64,000 nt of DNA from JAOUGY01 sp963792365 (GTDB lineage: Bacteria > Actinomycetota > Acidimicrobiia > Spongiisociales > ZC4RG35): contig CAWBVW010000001.1 of NCBI GenBank assembly GCA_963792365.1, positions 620,001 through 684,000 on the forward strand, written 5' to 3'. Below, piece after piece: positions 44,752 to 53,317 of the stretch. Position numbers and translations under genes: made by a program. The stretch's first letter is position 1; the number at the start of each line of letters is the position of its first letter. The notes below the pieces were generated by a model. That model ran no database searches. It saw nothing but the letters and a program-made list of their open reading frames with translations, and was not told the origin of the DNA.

Positions 44752-45774
44752 TCATGGGTCCTCGAGCGCGCTCGACAGCGCAGACCTCTCGGTTGTGCCG
44801 CCGACCTCGGCCAGTTCTTCCGGACGGGCCCGAGCGACACGGTTCTCCCACACATCCGAGATGGCTCCAACGATCCCCCGGCGCGCAAACAGCACCACGA
44901 ACACGAAGATGAGCCCCATGACCGTTGGCCATCTCGTCACGTAGATGCTCAAGACGTTCTGAACGTAGACGATCACGAACGCCCCGATCATGGGTCCGAC
45001 GAGCGTCCCGATGCCGCCGAGGATCGCCTCCAACACCCCTATGGCGGATGCCGCCAGAACGACTGCTGCGGGGCTGATGAACTCGTTGAGGTAGACGAGC
45101 AGGATGCCCGCCACCGAGGAGAAGAACCCGGCGAGCATGAACACGTAGAGCTTCTGCGCGGTCGTGTTGTATCCGAGCATCCGCATTCGCGTCTCGCTGT
45201 CCCTGAGGCCTTTGAGCGACATCCCGAATGGCGACTTGACGATCACCCCCAACAACACCCAACAGAGCAGGACCACGGCGGCGCTGAAGTAGTAGTACTT
45301 CCAGTAGGCGTCGATGGCGGGCGGACGGGACACTCCCGTGAGGCCGTTCTCGGCACCGGTGATCCGGAACATCCGGATCGACAGACCCCAGACGATCATG
45401 CCTTGAGCCAGCGTGACCATCATGAAATACACACCATCGGCACGCATGGCCATCAGCCCGAAGATGAGGGATGCACCCAGCCCGGCCGCAAATCCCACGA
45501 GGAGCTGCGCCGGGTACCCGGCACCGACCTTCGACGCCATGTACGCCACGCCGTAGCCGGCGCTGGCCGAGATCCCGGCCTGCCCCAACGTCACGAGCCC
45601 GGCGTATCCGGAGAGCAGGTCGATGCTCTGCGCAAACAGACCGGCGATGAGGGCGAGGGTGATCAGCCCGATCGCGAACGAGCTGAGCATGTACGGAGCG
45701 GCGACCACGAACACGACGCCGAGCACCGCGAGGATGATCTGCGCCTTCGTGGTTATCGAGAGTCGCGCCAGCAT
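44752..45774 (-). CDS. livM: Branched-chain-type ABC transporter permease LivM
   Basis: 340 residues, about nine to ten membrane helices. The family signature is in SIDLLSGYAGLVTLGQAGIS, and RADGVYFMMVTLAQGM and VVKSPFGMSLKGLRDSETRM (coupling region) follow. The C-terminal tail RPEELAEVGGTTERSALSS is soluble and unusually long. Its ATG shares one base with the livH stop (TGATG). It forms the channel together with LivH. Confidence 0.92.
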   Translation of the reverse strand: MLARLSITTKAQIILAVLGVVFVVAAPYMLSSFAIGLITLALIAGLFAQSIDLLSGYAGLVTLGQAGISASAGYGVAYMASKVGAGYPAQLLVGFAAGLGASLIFGLMAMRADGVYFMMVTLAQGMIVWGLSIRMFRITGAENGLTGVSRPPAIDAYWKYYYFSAAVVLLCWVLLGVIVKSPFGMSLKGLRDSETRMRMLGYNTTAQKLYVFMLAGFFSSVAGILLVYLNEFISPAAVVLAASAIGVLEAILGGIGTLVGPMIGAFVIVYVQNVLSIYVTRWPTVMGLIFVFVVLFARRGIVGAISDVWENRVARARPEELAEVGGTTERSALSSALEDP

Positions 45775-46775
45775 CACACGCGTCCAAGCAGTCCACGGGG
45801 CCTGACCACGAGGATGATCGCCATCGGAGCGAAGAGGGTGAAGAAGGAGAGCTCCGGGATCAGCGCCTTGGCGAACGAGTCGATGAGTCCGACGATGATG
45901 ACCCCGAGCACCGCACCTTTCAGACTCCCGAGCCCTCCGATGATGACCACCGCCAGCGCGAAGAGGAGGATCTCGAAGTCCTGGCCCGGCAACAGCGTCA
46001 GGAACGCCCCGCCGATGACTCCGGCAAACCCGGCGAGGAACGAACCGAACATGAAGGCGCCGGTGAACACCGCCTTGATGTTGATGCCGAGTGCGGCCAC
46101 CGTCTCCCGGTCGTCGACACCCGCCCGCACCATCGCCCCCCATCGTGTGCGCTGCTCGACGTAGAACAGCACGATGCCCACCAGGATGGCGCAGCCGATC
46201 ACGAACAGTCGGTATCTCGGGTACGAAAAGCCGAAGATCGTGACGGCCCCGTTCAGAAACCCTGGCTTGGGAATCGGTGTCGGATCCCCACCCCAGATCG
46301 CCAGTGACAGGTCGCCCAGCACGAAGGTGAGCCCGATCGTCAACAGCACCTCGGGCTTCTCGAGCCCGCGTATCGGCCTCAGCAGGATTCGCTCGGTGAA
46401 CCATCCCAGCGCTGCGATGGCAAGTGCAGACACGAGGATCGCCAGCCAGAAGCTACCGGTGGCGCGGACGACCGTGATTCCGATGTATCCACCCACGAGG
46501 TAGAAGCCGCCATGGGCGAGATTGGTGATGCGCATCAAGCCGAAGATGAGCGTGAATCCGCTGGCAAGGAAGAACAGAACCGCCCCGAAGCTGAGGCCGT
46601 TCAGGGTCTGCGTGGCGAATGCCACCGGGGTCATCCGGGTCAAGATCCACGCCACGAGAGCACCGAATGCGGCGACCGCCACGAGCCACTTCACTGCCTT
46701 GGGGATCCTCCGAGATTCGGTGTACTCACGCATCGCGGGCTGCGACGCTTCGGTGTCCTCCACGGTGTCGGTCAC
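45774..46775 (-). CDS. livH: Branched-chain-type ABC transporter permease LivH
   Basis: 333 residues from GTG 46775, with AAAGGA six bases upstream. A soluble N-terminal part of about 30 residues precedes the first helix. Family motifs are TLNGLSFGAVLFFLASGFTL, FGLMRITNLAHGGFYLVGGY, the coupling segment VRAGVDDRETVAALGINIK and GGLGSLKGAVLGVIIVGLID. First gene of the operon, preceded by a 384-bp spacer with promoter and palindromes. Confidence 0.92.
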   Translation of the reverse strand: MTDTVEDTEASQPAMREYTESRRIPKAVKWLVAVAAFGALVAWILTRMTPVAFATQTLNGLSFGAVLFFLASGFTLIFGLMRITNLAHGGFYLVGGYIGITVVRATGSFWLAILVSALAIAALGWFTERILLRPIRGLEKPEVLLTIGLTFVLGDLSLAIWGGDPTPIPKPGFLNGAVTIFGFSYPRYRLFVIGCAILVGIVLFYVEQRTRWGAMVRAGVDDRETVAALGINIKAVFTGAFMFGSFLAGFAGVIGGAFLTLLPGQDFEILLFALAVVIIGGLGSLKGAVLGVIIVGLIDSFAKALIPELSFFTLFAPMAIILVVRPRGLLGRV

Positions 46776-46792
46776 CCAGGATCCTTTCGCAT

Positions 46793-46826
46793 GCGCACCG
46801 TGCAATATATAGGATTGATGGTGCGC
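46793..46826 (-). promoter_or_regulatory. Probable livH promoter -10 enclosed by an inverted repeat
   Basis: On the minus strand TATATT (46804-46809) would place the transcript start near 46797, about 22 nt before the livH GTG. Seven-base arms GCGCACC (46793-46799) and GGTGCGC (46820-46826) flank it, a layout expected of a repressor site. A good -35 box is not seen. Confidence 0.5.
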
Positions 46827-46886
46827 CTGACTGCCAAAGCGGGGTTTGCCTGCAGAGCGCCGGGGTTCGCCTGCCGGAAGCAGTCG

Positions 46887-46900
46887 TATCCGATCGGATA
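46887..46900. promoter_or_regulatory. 14-bp palindrome (possible operator)
   Basis: TATCCGATCGGATA is a perfect palindrome, about 110 bp upstream of livH in the divergent spacer. Confidence 0.45.
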
Positions 46901-47107
46901 TCGGCCGGACAGGGCCGTTTGGCTCCACCCGATCCCCAGCAGGCGCCGAAAATGCGGCCGCCCCCCCCAGCCGGAATGATTGGCCCTCGAGACGCCGGTG
47001 TGCATGGTCAGCACGCTCCAGGCAGGCCTCTCAGGCCAGTCGAAATCGGAGTTCGGCGGGCCGGGCCTTCCGTTCCCGCCCGGAACATGGGAGCCCCATC
47101 GCCCTAT

Positions 47108-47119
47108 ATCATGCATGAT
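47108..47119. promoter_or_regulatory. 12-bp palindrome (possible operator)
   Basis: ATCATGCATGAT is a perfect palindrome 40 bp before the dehydrogenase start, directly beside a TATATC that could be part of its promoter. The shape recalls GntR-type sites; no regulator gene is adjacent. Confidence 0.45.
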
Positions 47120-47159
47120 TCAACGGCCGGCCGGCATACGACGATCCAAGGGAGTTCGA

Positions 47160-48053
47160 ATGTCCACAGATGCGATCTCACGAATAGGTGTCGTCGGACT
47201 GGGGGTCATGGGTTCCGCGATGTCTGGGCATCTCCTGCGGGCCGGATACGAGGTCAATGGGTACGACATCGACGCTGAGAAGGTCGATCGATTCCGGGAG
47301 GCCGGTGGAAGCGCACAGCCTTCAGGGGCCGCCGTCGCCGCCGCATCGGAGCTCGCCTTGTTCTCACTGCCGACGGTCGATTCGCTCGAGACCGCCACCG
47401 AGGATGTCGCGGCCGGCGCACACCCAGACCTGGTGGCAGCCGAGATGGGGGTGTTTCCGATCGAGGCAAAGACACGAGCGCGAGACCGGCTTGCGCAGGT
47501 CGGAGTCGAACTCCTCGACGTACCGGTGAGCGGTACCGGGCTCCAGGCGGCCGATGCCACCCTCGTCGTCATGTTCTCGGGTTCACCCGAGGCGTACGAA
47601 CGCACCAAAGCCGTATTCGATGTGGTCGGACGGGCGACCCACTACCTCGGAGCGTTCCCCAACGGCTCGGTGATGAAGTTCATCGCCAACCTTCTCGTCG
47701 CCGTCCACAACCTCGCCAGCGCAGAGGCCCATGCGTTGGGGATCGCTGCCGGCATGGATCCCCAGATCGTGCAAGATGTGATCTCCGACGGGGTCGGGGC
47801 CTCGAAGATCTTCGACATCCGCGGGCCGATGATGGCCGCCGACACCTACGAACCTCCTTCGGCGCGGCTCTCGATCATCCTCAAGGACGCCGGGATCATC
47901 AGTGCATATGCCAAGTCCGTCGGGGCTCCGACTCCGCTCCTGGATGCCGCCATCCCCGTCTACGAGCAATCGAAGGCCGCAGGCCTCGGGGATCTGGATG
48001 CCGCTGCGTTGTGTCGGTTTTTGGAACAGAGCGCAGGTCTCCACCGGAACTGA
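47160..48053 (+). CDS. NAD-binding beta-hydroxyacid dehydrogenase (3-hydroxyisobutyrate dehydrogenase family)
   Basis: 297 residues from ATG 47160, with GGGAG upstream. The family oxidises short beta-hydroxyacids such as 3-hydroxyisobutyrate (valine breakdown) or tartronate semialdehyde. The dinucleotide loop is IGVVGLGVMGSAMSGHLLRA, the substrate motif is LLDVPVSGTGLQAADATLVV and the catalytic lysine is in PNGSVMKFIANLLVAVHN. It is divergent from the Liv importer, so a joint role in branched-chain compound use is attractive but unproven. Confidence 0.85.
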   Translation: MSTDAISRIGVVGLGVMGSAMSGHLLRAGYEVNGYDIDAEKVDRFREAGGSAQPSGAAVAAASELALFSLPTVDSLETATEDVAAGAHPDLVAAEMGVFPIEAKTRARDRLAQVGVELLDVPVSGTGLQAADATLVVMFSGSPEAYERTKAVFDVVGRATHYLGAFPNGSVMKFIANLLVAVHNLASAEAHALGIAAGMDPQIVQDVISDGVGASKIFDIRGPMMAADTYEPPSARLSIILKDAGIISAYAKSVGAPTPLLDAAIPVYEQSKAAGLGDLDAAALCRFLEQSAGLHRN

Positions 48054-48054
48054 G

Positions 48055-48390
48055 TCAGGACTTCGCCGCTCTGGCGACTGCGAGCGCCCGGCCCGCCCAC
48101 TCCTCCAGGTCTGCTGGTGCTGAGACGACATTCGAGGGAACGCTCCAGTAGGGCATGCGTCCATGTTTGGCGGAGCCGGCGTTCTCGAAGAAGCCTTTCA
48201 ACGCATCGTCGGCTCGCAGATAGACCTCGCCTACCGAGTCGACGATTCCAAACATCACGCCATCACAGAACAGGCCGTAACCGCCGAACATCTTCTTGCT
48301 CGTCACCGCTCCCAGTGGAAGCAGGTCATCGACGAGCCCGGCCGCAACGTTGCCGGCGTCCGCACCTTCTCTTGCTCCGTTTTCACCCAT
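48055..48390 (-). CDS. TfoX N-terminal-domain protein
   Basis: 111 residues from ATG 48390, with GGAGGAGC upstream. A single TfoX/Sxy N-terminal domain: LVDDLLPLGAVTSKKMFGGY, then GLFCDGVMFGIVDSVGEVYL and MPYWSVPSNVVSAPADLEEW. Sxy controls competence in gammaproteobacteria; in actinobacteria the role of these short proteins is unknown. The stop lies one base from the convergent dehydrogenase stop. Confidence 0.82.
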   Translation of the reverse strand: MGENGAREGADAGNVAAGLVDDLLPLGAVTSKKMFGGYGLFCDGVMFGIVDSVGEVYLRADDALKGFFENAGSAKHGRMPYWSVPSNVVSAPADLEEWAGRALAVARAAKS

Positions 48391-48440
48391 CCGCTGCTCC
48401 TCCCGCCTACCCGCCGACCGCGACGTATCAGAGTGCGACC

Positions 48441-49661
48441 TCAATGACTCATGACGATCGTTTCCAGCTCCTCTACGAGTCGCACAACTTCGTCCGACGT
48501 CGTCGTGGCCACAAAGCCGATCCGGACCAGCCCGCCGCGCGCGAGCCAACCCAACCGCCGCATCGGCTCGACCGCGTAGTAGTGCCCGGGCCAAGTGGCG
48601 ATTTCGCGCTCGCCCAGGCGCCGAGCCACGGTCTCGGCGTGCACTCCCCCGACCTCGATCGCAAACGTCGAAACCCGCTCCTTCATGTCGGGCCGGCCCC
48701 AGACCTTCACCCTGTCGGGGAGGGACTCGAGGAACTGCGCTCCGAGATCCCGCTCGTGCCGACCGACGTTGCGGTAGGCCTCGTCGAGACGCGACCGTCG
48801 ATCGTGACCCGAGCCCAGCGAGGCGATGTGATCGACCGCTGCCGATACGCCGTTGAGCAGTCCGAACGATGGCGTCCCGGTCTCGAACTTGCCTGGTGCC
48901 TCCGATGGAGCCGGTCGCACCCTATAGGGCGTGGTGTGAGCCAGTACCTCGCTTCGGCCCCACAGGATCCCGACGTGAGGCCCGTAGAACTTGTACGCAG
49001 AGCACACGAGCACATCCACGCCGAGCGCCCGAACGTCGATTCGCACGTGAGGAGCGAGATGCACGGCGTCCACGAAGCACAACGCACCGACGCGGTGCGC
49101 CGCTCTCGCCACCCTGGCCACGTCCACGAGCGAGCCAAATGCGTTGGAGCATCCCGTCACCGCCACCAGCTTCGTGTTGTCGTCCACCAGCGATTCCAGT
49201 TGATCGAGATCGAGCGTCACGTCGTCGGGTCGAATGTCGGCGAACACCACGGTCGCACCGCGATCCTCGGCAGCCATCACCCAGGGCGTCACGTTGGCGT
49301 CGTGATCGAGACCGCTCACGACGATACGGTCGCCGGGGTCCCAGCTTCTGGCCAGCGCTCGGCTGAAGGCAAAGGTCAGGGATGTCATGTTCGGACCGAA
49401 GACGATCTCGTCCGGCTCCCCGCCCAAGAGGTCGGCGGCAGCCAACCTGGCCCGTCCGACGACGTCACCGGATCGGACACTGGCAGCGAAAGGGCCGCCC
49501 ACGTTGGATGACGCGTCGCGGACTCCCTCGGAGACAGCTTCGATCACCGACTGAGGCATCTGGGTGCCCGCGGGTCCGTCGAAGTGAGCCACCAGCCGTC
49601 CGTCCGGGCCGGTGTATCCGAGTGTCGGGAACTGCGATCGGAGGTGTATGACATCGAGCAT
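48441..49661 (-). CDS. Class V aminotransferase / cysteine desulfurase-like protein
   Basis: 406 residues from ATG 49661. Fold-type I PLP enzyme. Key parts are AHFDGPAGTQMPQSVIEAV, ASSNVGGPFAASVRS, EIVFGPNMTSLTFAFSRALA, the PLP-binding FVDAVHLAPHVRID and the lysine in LVCSAYKFYGPHVGILWG. The TQMP and NVGGPF variants match the cysteine desulfurase-like group of uncertain substrate, rather than IscS or SufS. No Fe-S scaffold gene is near. The start is 26 bp from the divergent yibE/F-like gene, and the two -10 boxes overlap. Confidence 0.85.
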   Translation of the reverse strand: MLDVIHLRSQFPTLGYTGPDGRLVAHFDGPAGTQMPQSVIEAVSEGVRDASSNVGGPFAASVRSGDVVGRARLAAADLLGGEPDEIVFGPNMTSLTFAFSRALARSWDPGDRIVVSGLDHDANVTPWVMAAEDRGATVVFADIRPDDVTLDLDQLESLVDDNTKLVAVTGCSNAFGSLVDVARVARAAHRVGALCFVDAVHLAPHVRIDVRALGVDVLVCSAYKFYGPHVGILWGRSEVLAHTTPYRVRPAPSEAPGKFETGTPSFGLLNGVSAAVDHIASLGSGHDRRSRLDEAYRNVGRHERDLGAQFLESLPDRVKVWGRPDMKERVSTFAIEVGGVHAETVARRLGEREIATWPGHYYAVEPMRRLGWLARGGLVRIGFVATTTSDEVVRLVEELETIVMSH

Positions 49662-49669
49662 CGATGGCG

Positions 49670-49679
49670 ACGGTAGCCT
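49670..49679. promoter_or_regulatory. Overlapping divergent leaderless-type -10 boxes
   Basis: Plus-strand TAGCCT (49674-49679) lies seven bases before the YibE/F ATG (49687). Minus-strand TACCGT (49670-49675) lies eight bases before the aminotransferase ATG (49661). They share two base pairs, so one polymerase should exclude the other. Confidence 0.55.
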
Positions 49680-49686
49680 CGCTGCG

Positions 49687-50865
49687 ATGACCGATGACCA
49701 TCCAGATGTCAGGCGTTTGGTCGGCTCCGACCGCAGGCTTCCTGCTGTGATGATCGTCCCCCTCGTGATTGGGGCGGCACTGTTGATCGGTCTGATTGCG
49801 CTCTGGCCACGTGGCGAGGTGACCGCCGACCTCTCCTCTCTCGGATACACCGACGAGGTGTACAGCGCAGAGGTCATCGAGGTCGACGATCGGCCATGCT
49901 CGTTCGCAGCGGACCAGCCCTGCGTGTTCGTCACGTTCAGCCTCCTGGAGGGCCCCACCCCTGGAACCATCGATACCAAGGAGTACGGCATCGTCCCAGG
50001 TACGCCTGAGTTCGCCGTTGGTCAGAGGGTCCTGCTCGGGTACAACGCCGACGCCGATGCCACGCAGCAGTACCAGTTCGCCGATTTCGAACGCCGCTGG
50101 GTCCTGTGGCTGGTCGGCGCCGTGTTCGCGGCGGCGGTGATCGGTCTCGGCAGGCTCCGCGGGTTGGCGGCACTGGCCGGGCTGGTAGCCAGCATGGCGA
50201 TCCTCATCGCCTTCATCGTCCCCGCCGTGGTCGAGGGGTCCAACCCCGTGATGGTTGCCGCCGTCGGAGCGGGAGCGATCGCCTACCTGGCCCTCTACCT
50301 CGCCCACGGCTTCACCAAGCTCACGCACGTTGCCGTCATCGGGACCTTCAGCGCTCTGTTGGTGACCGTCCTCCTGTCGAGCCTCACGGTCGGCCTGGCC
50401 GGCTTCACCGGGTTCACCGGCGAGGACAGCTTCATCATCTCCTATGTCGGCAACATCGACGTCAGAGGACTGGTTCTCGCCGGGATCGTGCTCGGAGCAG
50501 TAGGAGCTCTCGACGACGTCACAGTGACCCAGGCCTCCGCGGTGTGGGAGGTCCGGCGCGCCAACCCGCAGCTCGACAAGGCCGCGCTGTACGCATCCGG
50601 GCTACGCGTCGGCCGAGACCACATCGCGTCGACGGTCAACACCCTGCTGCTGGCCTACGCCGGAGCGTCGATGCCGCTGCTGCTCAGGTTCGCCCTGTCG
50701 AATCAACCGGGCGGGATCGTGCTGAACTCCGAGATCGTGGCACTCGAAGTCGTTCGGACGCTGGTCGGATCGATCGGCTTGGTGGCGGCGGTCCCGATCA
50801 CGACATGGCTGGCCGCACGCGTCGCCCATCGGACGTCGATCGAGGAGATGACGATTGACCACTGA
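49687..50865 (+). CDS. YibE/F-like membrane protein
   Basis: 392 residues from ATG 49687. One N-terminal membrane helix, then an extracytoplasmic beta-rich domain (about residues 40-130, EVYSAEVIEVDDRPCSFAAD), then about seven helices. The YibE/F core is in FTGFTGEDSFIISYVGNIDV, GIVLGAVGALDDVTVTQASA and VGRDHIASTVNTLLLAYAGA. Function of the family is unknown; transport has been suggested. The end overlaps the TTG start of the retropepsin-like gene, so it may belong to the RimK cassette operon. Confidence 0.85.
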   Translation: MTDDHPDVRRLVGSDRRLPAVMIVPLVIGAALLIGLIALWPRGEVTADLSSLGYTDEVYSAEVIEVDDRPCSFAADQPCVFVTFSLLEGPTPGTIDTKEYGIVPGTPEFAVGQRVLLGYNADADATQQYQFADFERRWVLWLVGAVFAAAVIGLGRLRGLAALAGLVASMAILIAFIVPAVVEGSNPVMVAAVGAGAIAYLALYLAHGFTKLTHVAVIGTFSALLVTVLLSSLTVGLAGFTGFTGEDSFIISYVGNIDVRGLVLAGIVLGAVGALDDVTVTQASAVWEVRRANPQLDKAALYASGLRVGRDHIASTVNTLLLAYAGASMPLLLRFALSNQPGGIVLNSEIVALEVVRTLVGSIGLVAAVPITTWLAARVAHRTSIEEMTIDH

Positions 50866-51343
50866 GCCTGTCAGGAAGAAGCGGACCAAGAAGAAGCCCA
50901 AGCCGGTGATCGGGTGGCGTGAGTGGGTTGCCCTCCCCGATCTCGGCGTCGATGCCATCAAGGTCAAGATCGACACGGGCGCTCGTTCGTCGTCGTTGCA
51001 TGCGTTCGACATCGAGACCTTCGATCGGGGTGACGCCGAGATGGTCCGGTTCACGCTCCACCCGATCCAGAGGAGCGGTCGCTCCACCGGGCTGGTCGAG
51101 GCGCCTCTCCTCGCCAAGAAGCTCGTGCGGAACCCTGGCGGGCGCGAGGAGATCAGGCCGGTCATCCGCACACATGTGGTCTGGGATGGGATCCGCTTCG
51201 AGGCTGAACTCAACCTGACGAGCCGCGACGAGATGGGATTCCGTATGCTGTTGGGACGTCAGGCCGTCCGGCGGCGCTTCCTGGTCGATCCGGGACGCTC
51301 GTTCTTGGGAGCGGTACCGGAACAGAAAGAGGAGGAAGCTTGA
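50855..51343 (+). CDS. RimK-associated retropepsin-like protease (RimB / ATP-dependent zinc protease family)
   Basis: 162 residues from TTG 50855, with GAGGAG seven bases upstream and an 11-base overlap with the previous gene. A Lys/Arg-rich N-terminus leads into GWREWVALPDLGVDAIKVKI, then DTGARSSSLHAFDIE, where DTGA is the retropepsin active-site triplet. The motif FRMLLGRQAVRRRFLVDPG closes the domain. Members of this family are encoded beside RimK ligases and are thought to trim or regulate glutamate tails. The next gene is rimK, overlapping as TTGA. Confidence 0.85.
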   Translation: MTTEPVRKKRTKKKPKPVIGWREWVALPDLGVDAIKVKIDTGARSSSLHAFDIETFDRGDAEMVRFTLHPIQRSGRSTGLVEAPLLAKKLVRNPGGREEIRPVIRTHVVWDGIRFEAELNLTSRDEMGFRMLLGRQAVRRRFLVDPGRSFLGAVPEQKEEEA

Positions 51344-52224
51344 AGATCGGCATCCTGTCCCGAAACGCGTCCCTGTATTCGACGCGTCGCCTCAAGGAAG
51401 CCGCCGAGGATCACGGCCACGACGTTCGGGTCATCGACTATCTGCGGTGTTACATGAACATCACTTCGGCCAAGCCGAAGGTGCTCTATCGCGGCGAGGA
51501 GCTCGAGCTGGACGCGGTCATCCCGAGAATCGGCGCCACGCACACGTTCTACGGATCGGCGGTGGTCCGCCAATTCGAGACGATGGGCGTATACACGGTG
51601 GCCGAATCGCAGGCGATCGACCGCTCGAGGGACAAACTCCGATCGCTCCAGCTCCTCGCCAGTGCCGGTGTCGGAATGCCGGTGACCAGCTACGCACACT
51701 CCACCCAGGACATCGAGGGCATTCTGGAGATCGTCGGCGGCACGCCGGTGGTCGTGAAGCTGCTCGAAGGCACCCAGGGATTGGGCGTCGTCCTCGCCGA
51801 GACGAAGAAGGCGGCCGAGTCGGTGATCGCCGCCTTCCGGCAGCTCGACGCCAACATCCTGGTCCAGGAGTTCGTAAAGGAGTCGAAGGGGGCCGACGTG
51901 CGTGCTTTTGTCATCGGGGGCCGCGTGGTCGCGGCGATGAAGCGCCAGGGGGCGGCCGGCGAATTCCGGTCGAACCTGCATCGTGGCGGCAGCGCCGAAG
52001 AGATCAAGCTCACGAGAGGTGAACGCGCCACAGCCGTCAAGGCTGCGAAGGTGATGGGACTGACCGTGGCCGGAGTCGATCTGCTCCAGTCCGAACGTGG
52101 TCCGCTGGTTCTCGAAGTGAACTCCTCACCCGGTCTCGAGGGCATCGAGTCCGCTTCCGAAGTCGACGTGGCTGGACGCATCATCGAGTTCATCGAAGAC
52201 AACAGCGACCCGCGGGTGTCGTGA
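51340..52224 (+). CDS. rimK: RimK-type alpha-L-glutamate ligase
   Basis: 294 residues from TTG 51340. ATP-grasp ligase adding glutamate to a protein or small molecule; E. coli RimK modifies ribosomal protein S6. Key strings are DAVIPRIGATHTFYGSAVVR, DRSRDKLRSLQLLASAGVGM, PVVVKLLEGTQGLGVVLAET, VQEFVKESKGADVRAFVIGG and the metal-binding PLVLEVNSSPGLEGIE. It is coupled to the retropepsin-like gene and followed after 6 bp by an AstE-like gene. Substrate not decided here. Confidence 0.9.
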   Translation: MKIGILSRNASLYSTRRLKEAAEDHGHDVRVIDYLRCYMNITSAKPKVLYRGEELELDAVIPRIGATHTFYGSAVVRQFETMGVYTVAESQAIDRSRDKLRSLQLLASAGVGMPVTSYAHSTQDIEGILEIVGGTPVVVKLLEGTQGLGVVLAETKKAAESVIAAFRQLDANILVQEFVKESKGADVRAFVIGGRVVAAMKRQGAAGEFRSNLHRGGSAEEIKLTRGERATAVKAAKVMGLTVAGVDLLQSERGPLVLEVNSSPGLEGIESASEVDVAGRIIEFIEDNSDPRVS

Positions 52225-52230
52225 CCGTCC

Positions 52231-53250
52231 ATGGCAACCGAGCCCGGCGAACAGCCGAACGTCCCGATCAAGGTCGGTGACCAGACCATCGACCCCGGTC
52301 GATCACGCCGATTCGAATTGCCGGTGGCACGCCTGCCGAGCGGAACATGGGAGTCGATGCCGGTCGCCGTGGTGAACGGCCGTAGGGCCGGTCCCCACGT
52401 GTTCCTCAGCGCTGCCATCCACGGCGACGAGATCAACGGCGTCGAGATCGTGCGGCGGGTGCTGCAGCGACTCGACGCACGACGGATGGCCGGCGCAGTC
52501 ATCGCCGTGCCCATCGTCAACGTGCTCGCCTTCCTGAACCAGTCGCGATATCTACCTGATAGAAGAGACCTGAACCGATCGTTTCCGGGTTCGGCGCGGG
52601 GCTCGATGGCGTCGAGACTCGCCCACCTGTTCATGACCGAGGTGGTGGGACATTGTCAATACGGGATCGATCTCCACTCGGCAGCGGCCGAACGGATCAA
52701 CGTCCCCCAGATTCGGACCGACCTCGAGGACCCCACGGCTCGTCATCTCGCTTCCTCGTTCGGAGCCCCGTACGTGATCCACGCCCGCATCCGCGACGGG
52801 TCGCTCCGCCAGGCGGCTACAGAAAAGGGGATCAAGGTCCTGCTCTACGAGGCGGGGTCGCCACAGCGGTTCCAGCAGCCTGCGATCGACACCGGTGTGG
52901 ACGGGGTGCTGAGGGTGCTCGAGGAATTGGGCACCGGGGTCTGGGAGGTCCCGCCGGCCAAGAAGAGCGTCGAGCTGCGCAAGACGCAATGGGTGAGGGC
53001 ATCGCGGTCGGGCGTCGCCACGATCGACGTGGTACTGGGCGAGGAAGTATCCAAGGGTCAGGTCCTGGGGACGATCGGCGAGGCTCTCGGTGGACGCCGA
53101 ACGGGGACGCGCTCGCCTGCCGACGGCCATGTGATCGCCCTGAATCAGAACCCGCTCGTTTCGCAAGGGGACGCCATGGTGCATGTCGGCGTGCTTGGAG
53201 CAGTGGGGAAGGACGAGCCCGCCGAGCGACGCCGTCGACGACTGACCTAG
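52231..53250 (+). CDS. AstE/aspartoacylase-family deacylase
   Basis: 339 residues. Zinc hydrolase of the succinylglutamate desuccinylase/aspartoacylase group. Ligands are His and Glu in FLSAAIHGDEINGVEIVRR and His in YGIDLHSAAAERINVPQIR; the arginine cluster PDRRDLNRSFPGS binds the carboxylate. A C-terminal lipoyl-like domain (about residues 255-330) contains GEEVSKGQVLGTI and SPADGHVIALNQNPLVSQGD. The neighbourhood (RimB-like, RimK, AstE-like) matches predicted amidoligase cassettes in which a peptide or amino-acid tag is added and removed. Confidence 0.87.
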   Translation: MATEPGEQPNVPIKVGDQTIDPGRSRRFELPVARLPSGTWESMPVAVVNGRRAGPHVFLSAAIHGDEINGVEIVRRVLQRLDARRMAGAVIAVPIVNVLAFLNQSRYLPDRRDLNRSFPGSARGSMASRLAHLFMTEVVGHCQYGIDLHSAAAERINVPQIRTDLEDPTARHLASSFGAPYVIHARIRDGSLRQAATEKGIKVLLYEAGSPQRFQQPAIDTGVDGVLRVLEELGTGVWEVPPAKKSVELRKTQWVRASRSGVATIDVVLGEEVSKGQVLGTIGEALGGRRTGTRSPADGHVIALNQNPLVSQGDAMVHVGVLGAVGKDEPAERRRRRLT

Positions 53251-53317
53251 CGAATGACACCACCGGCGTCGCCGCCGAAATCAGGCGGTTCGCGGCTCGA
53301 GCGAGGTCTATGGACCT

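Larger units (their letters stand above)
46776..47159. other. Divergent regulatory spacer between livH and the dehydrogenase gene
   Basis: No coding frame is convincing. It holds an AT-rich core (46800-46819) flanked by GCGCACC/GGTGCGC arms near livH, a 14-bp palindrome at 46887-46900, a 12-bp palindrome at 47108-47119 and two similar 13-base words (GGGGTTTGCCTGC and GGGGTTCGCCTGC) about 20 bp apart near 46850. Confidence 0.6.
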
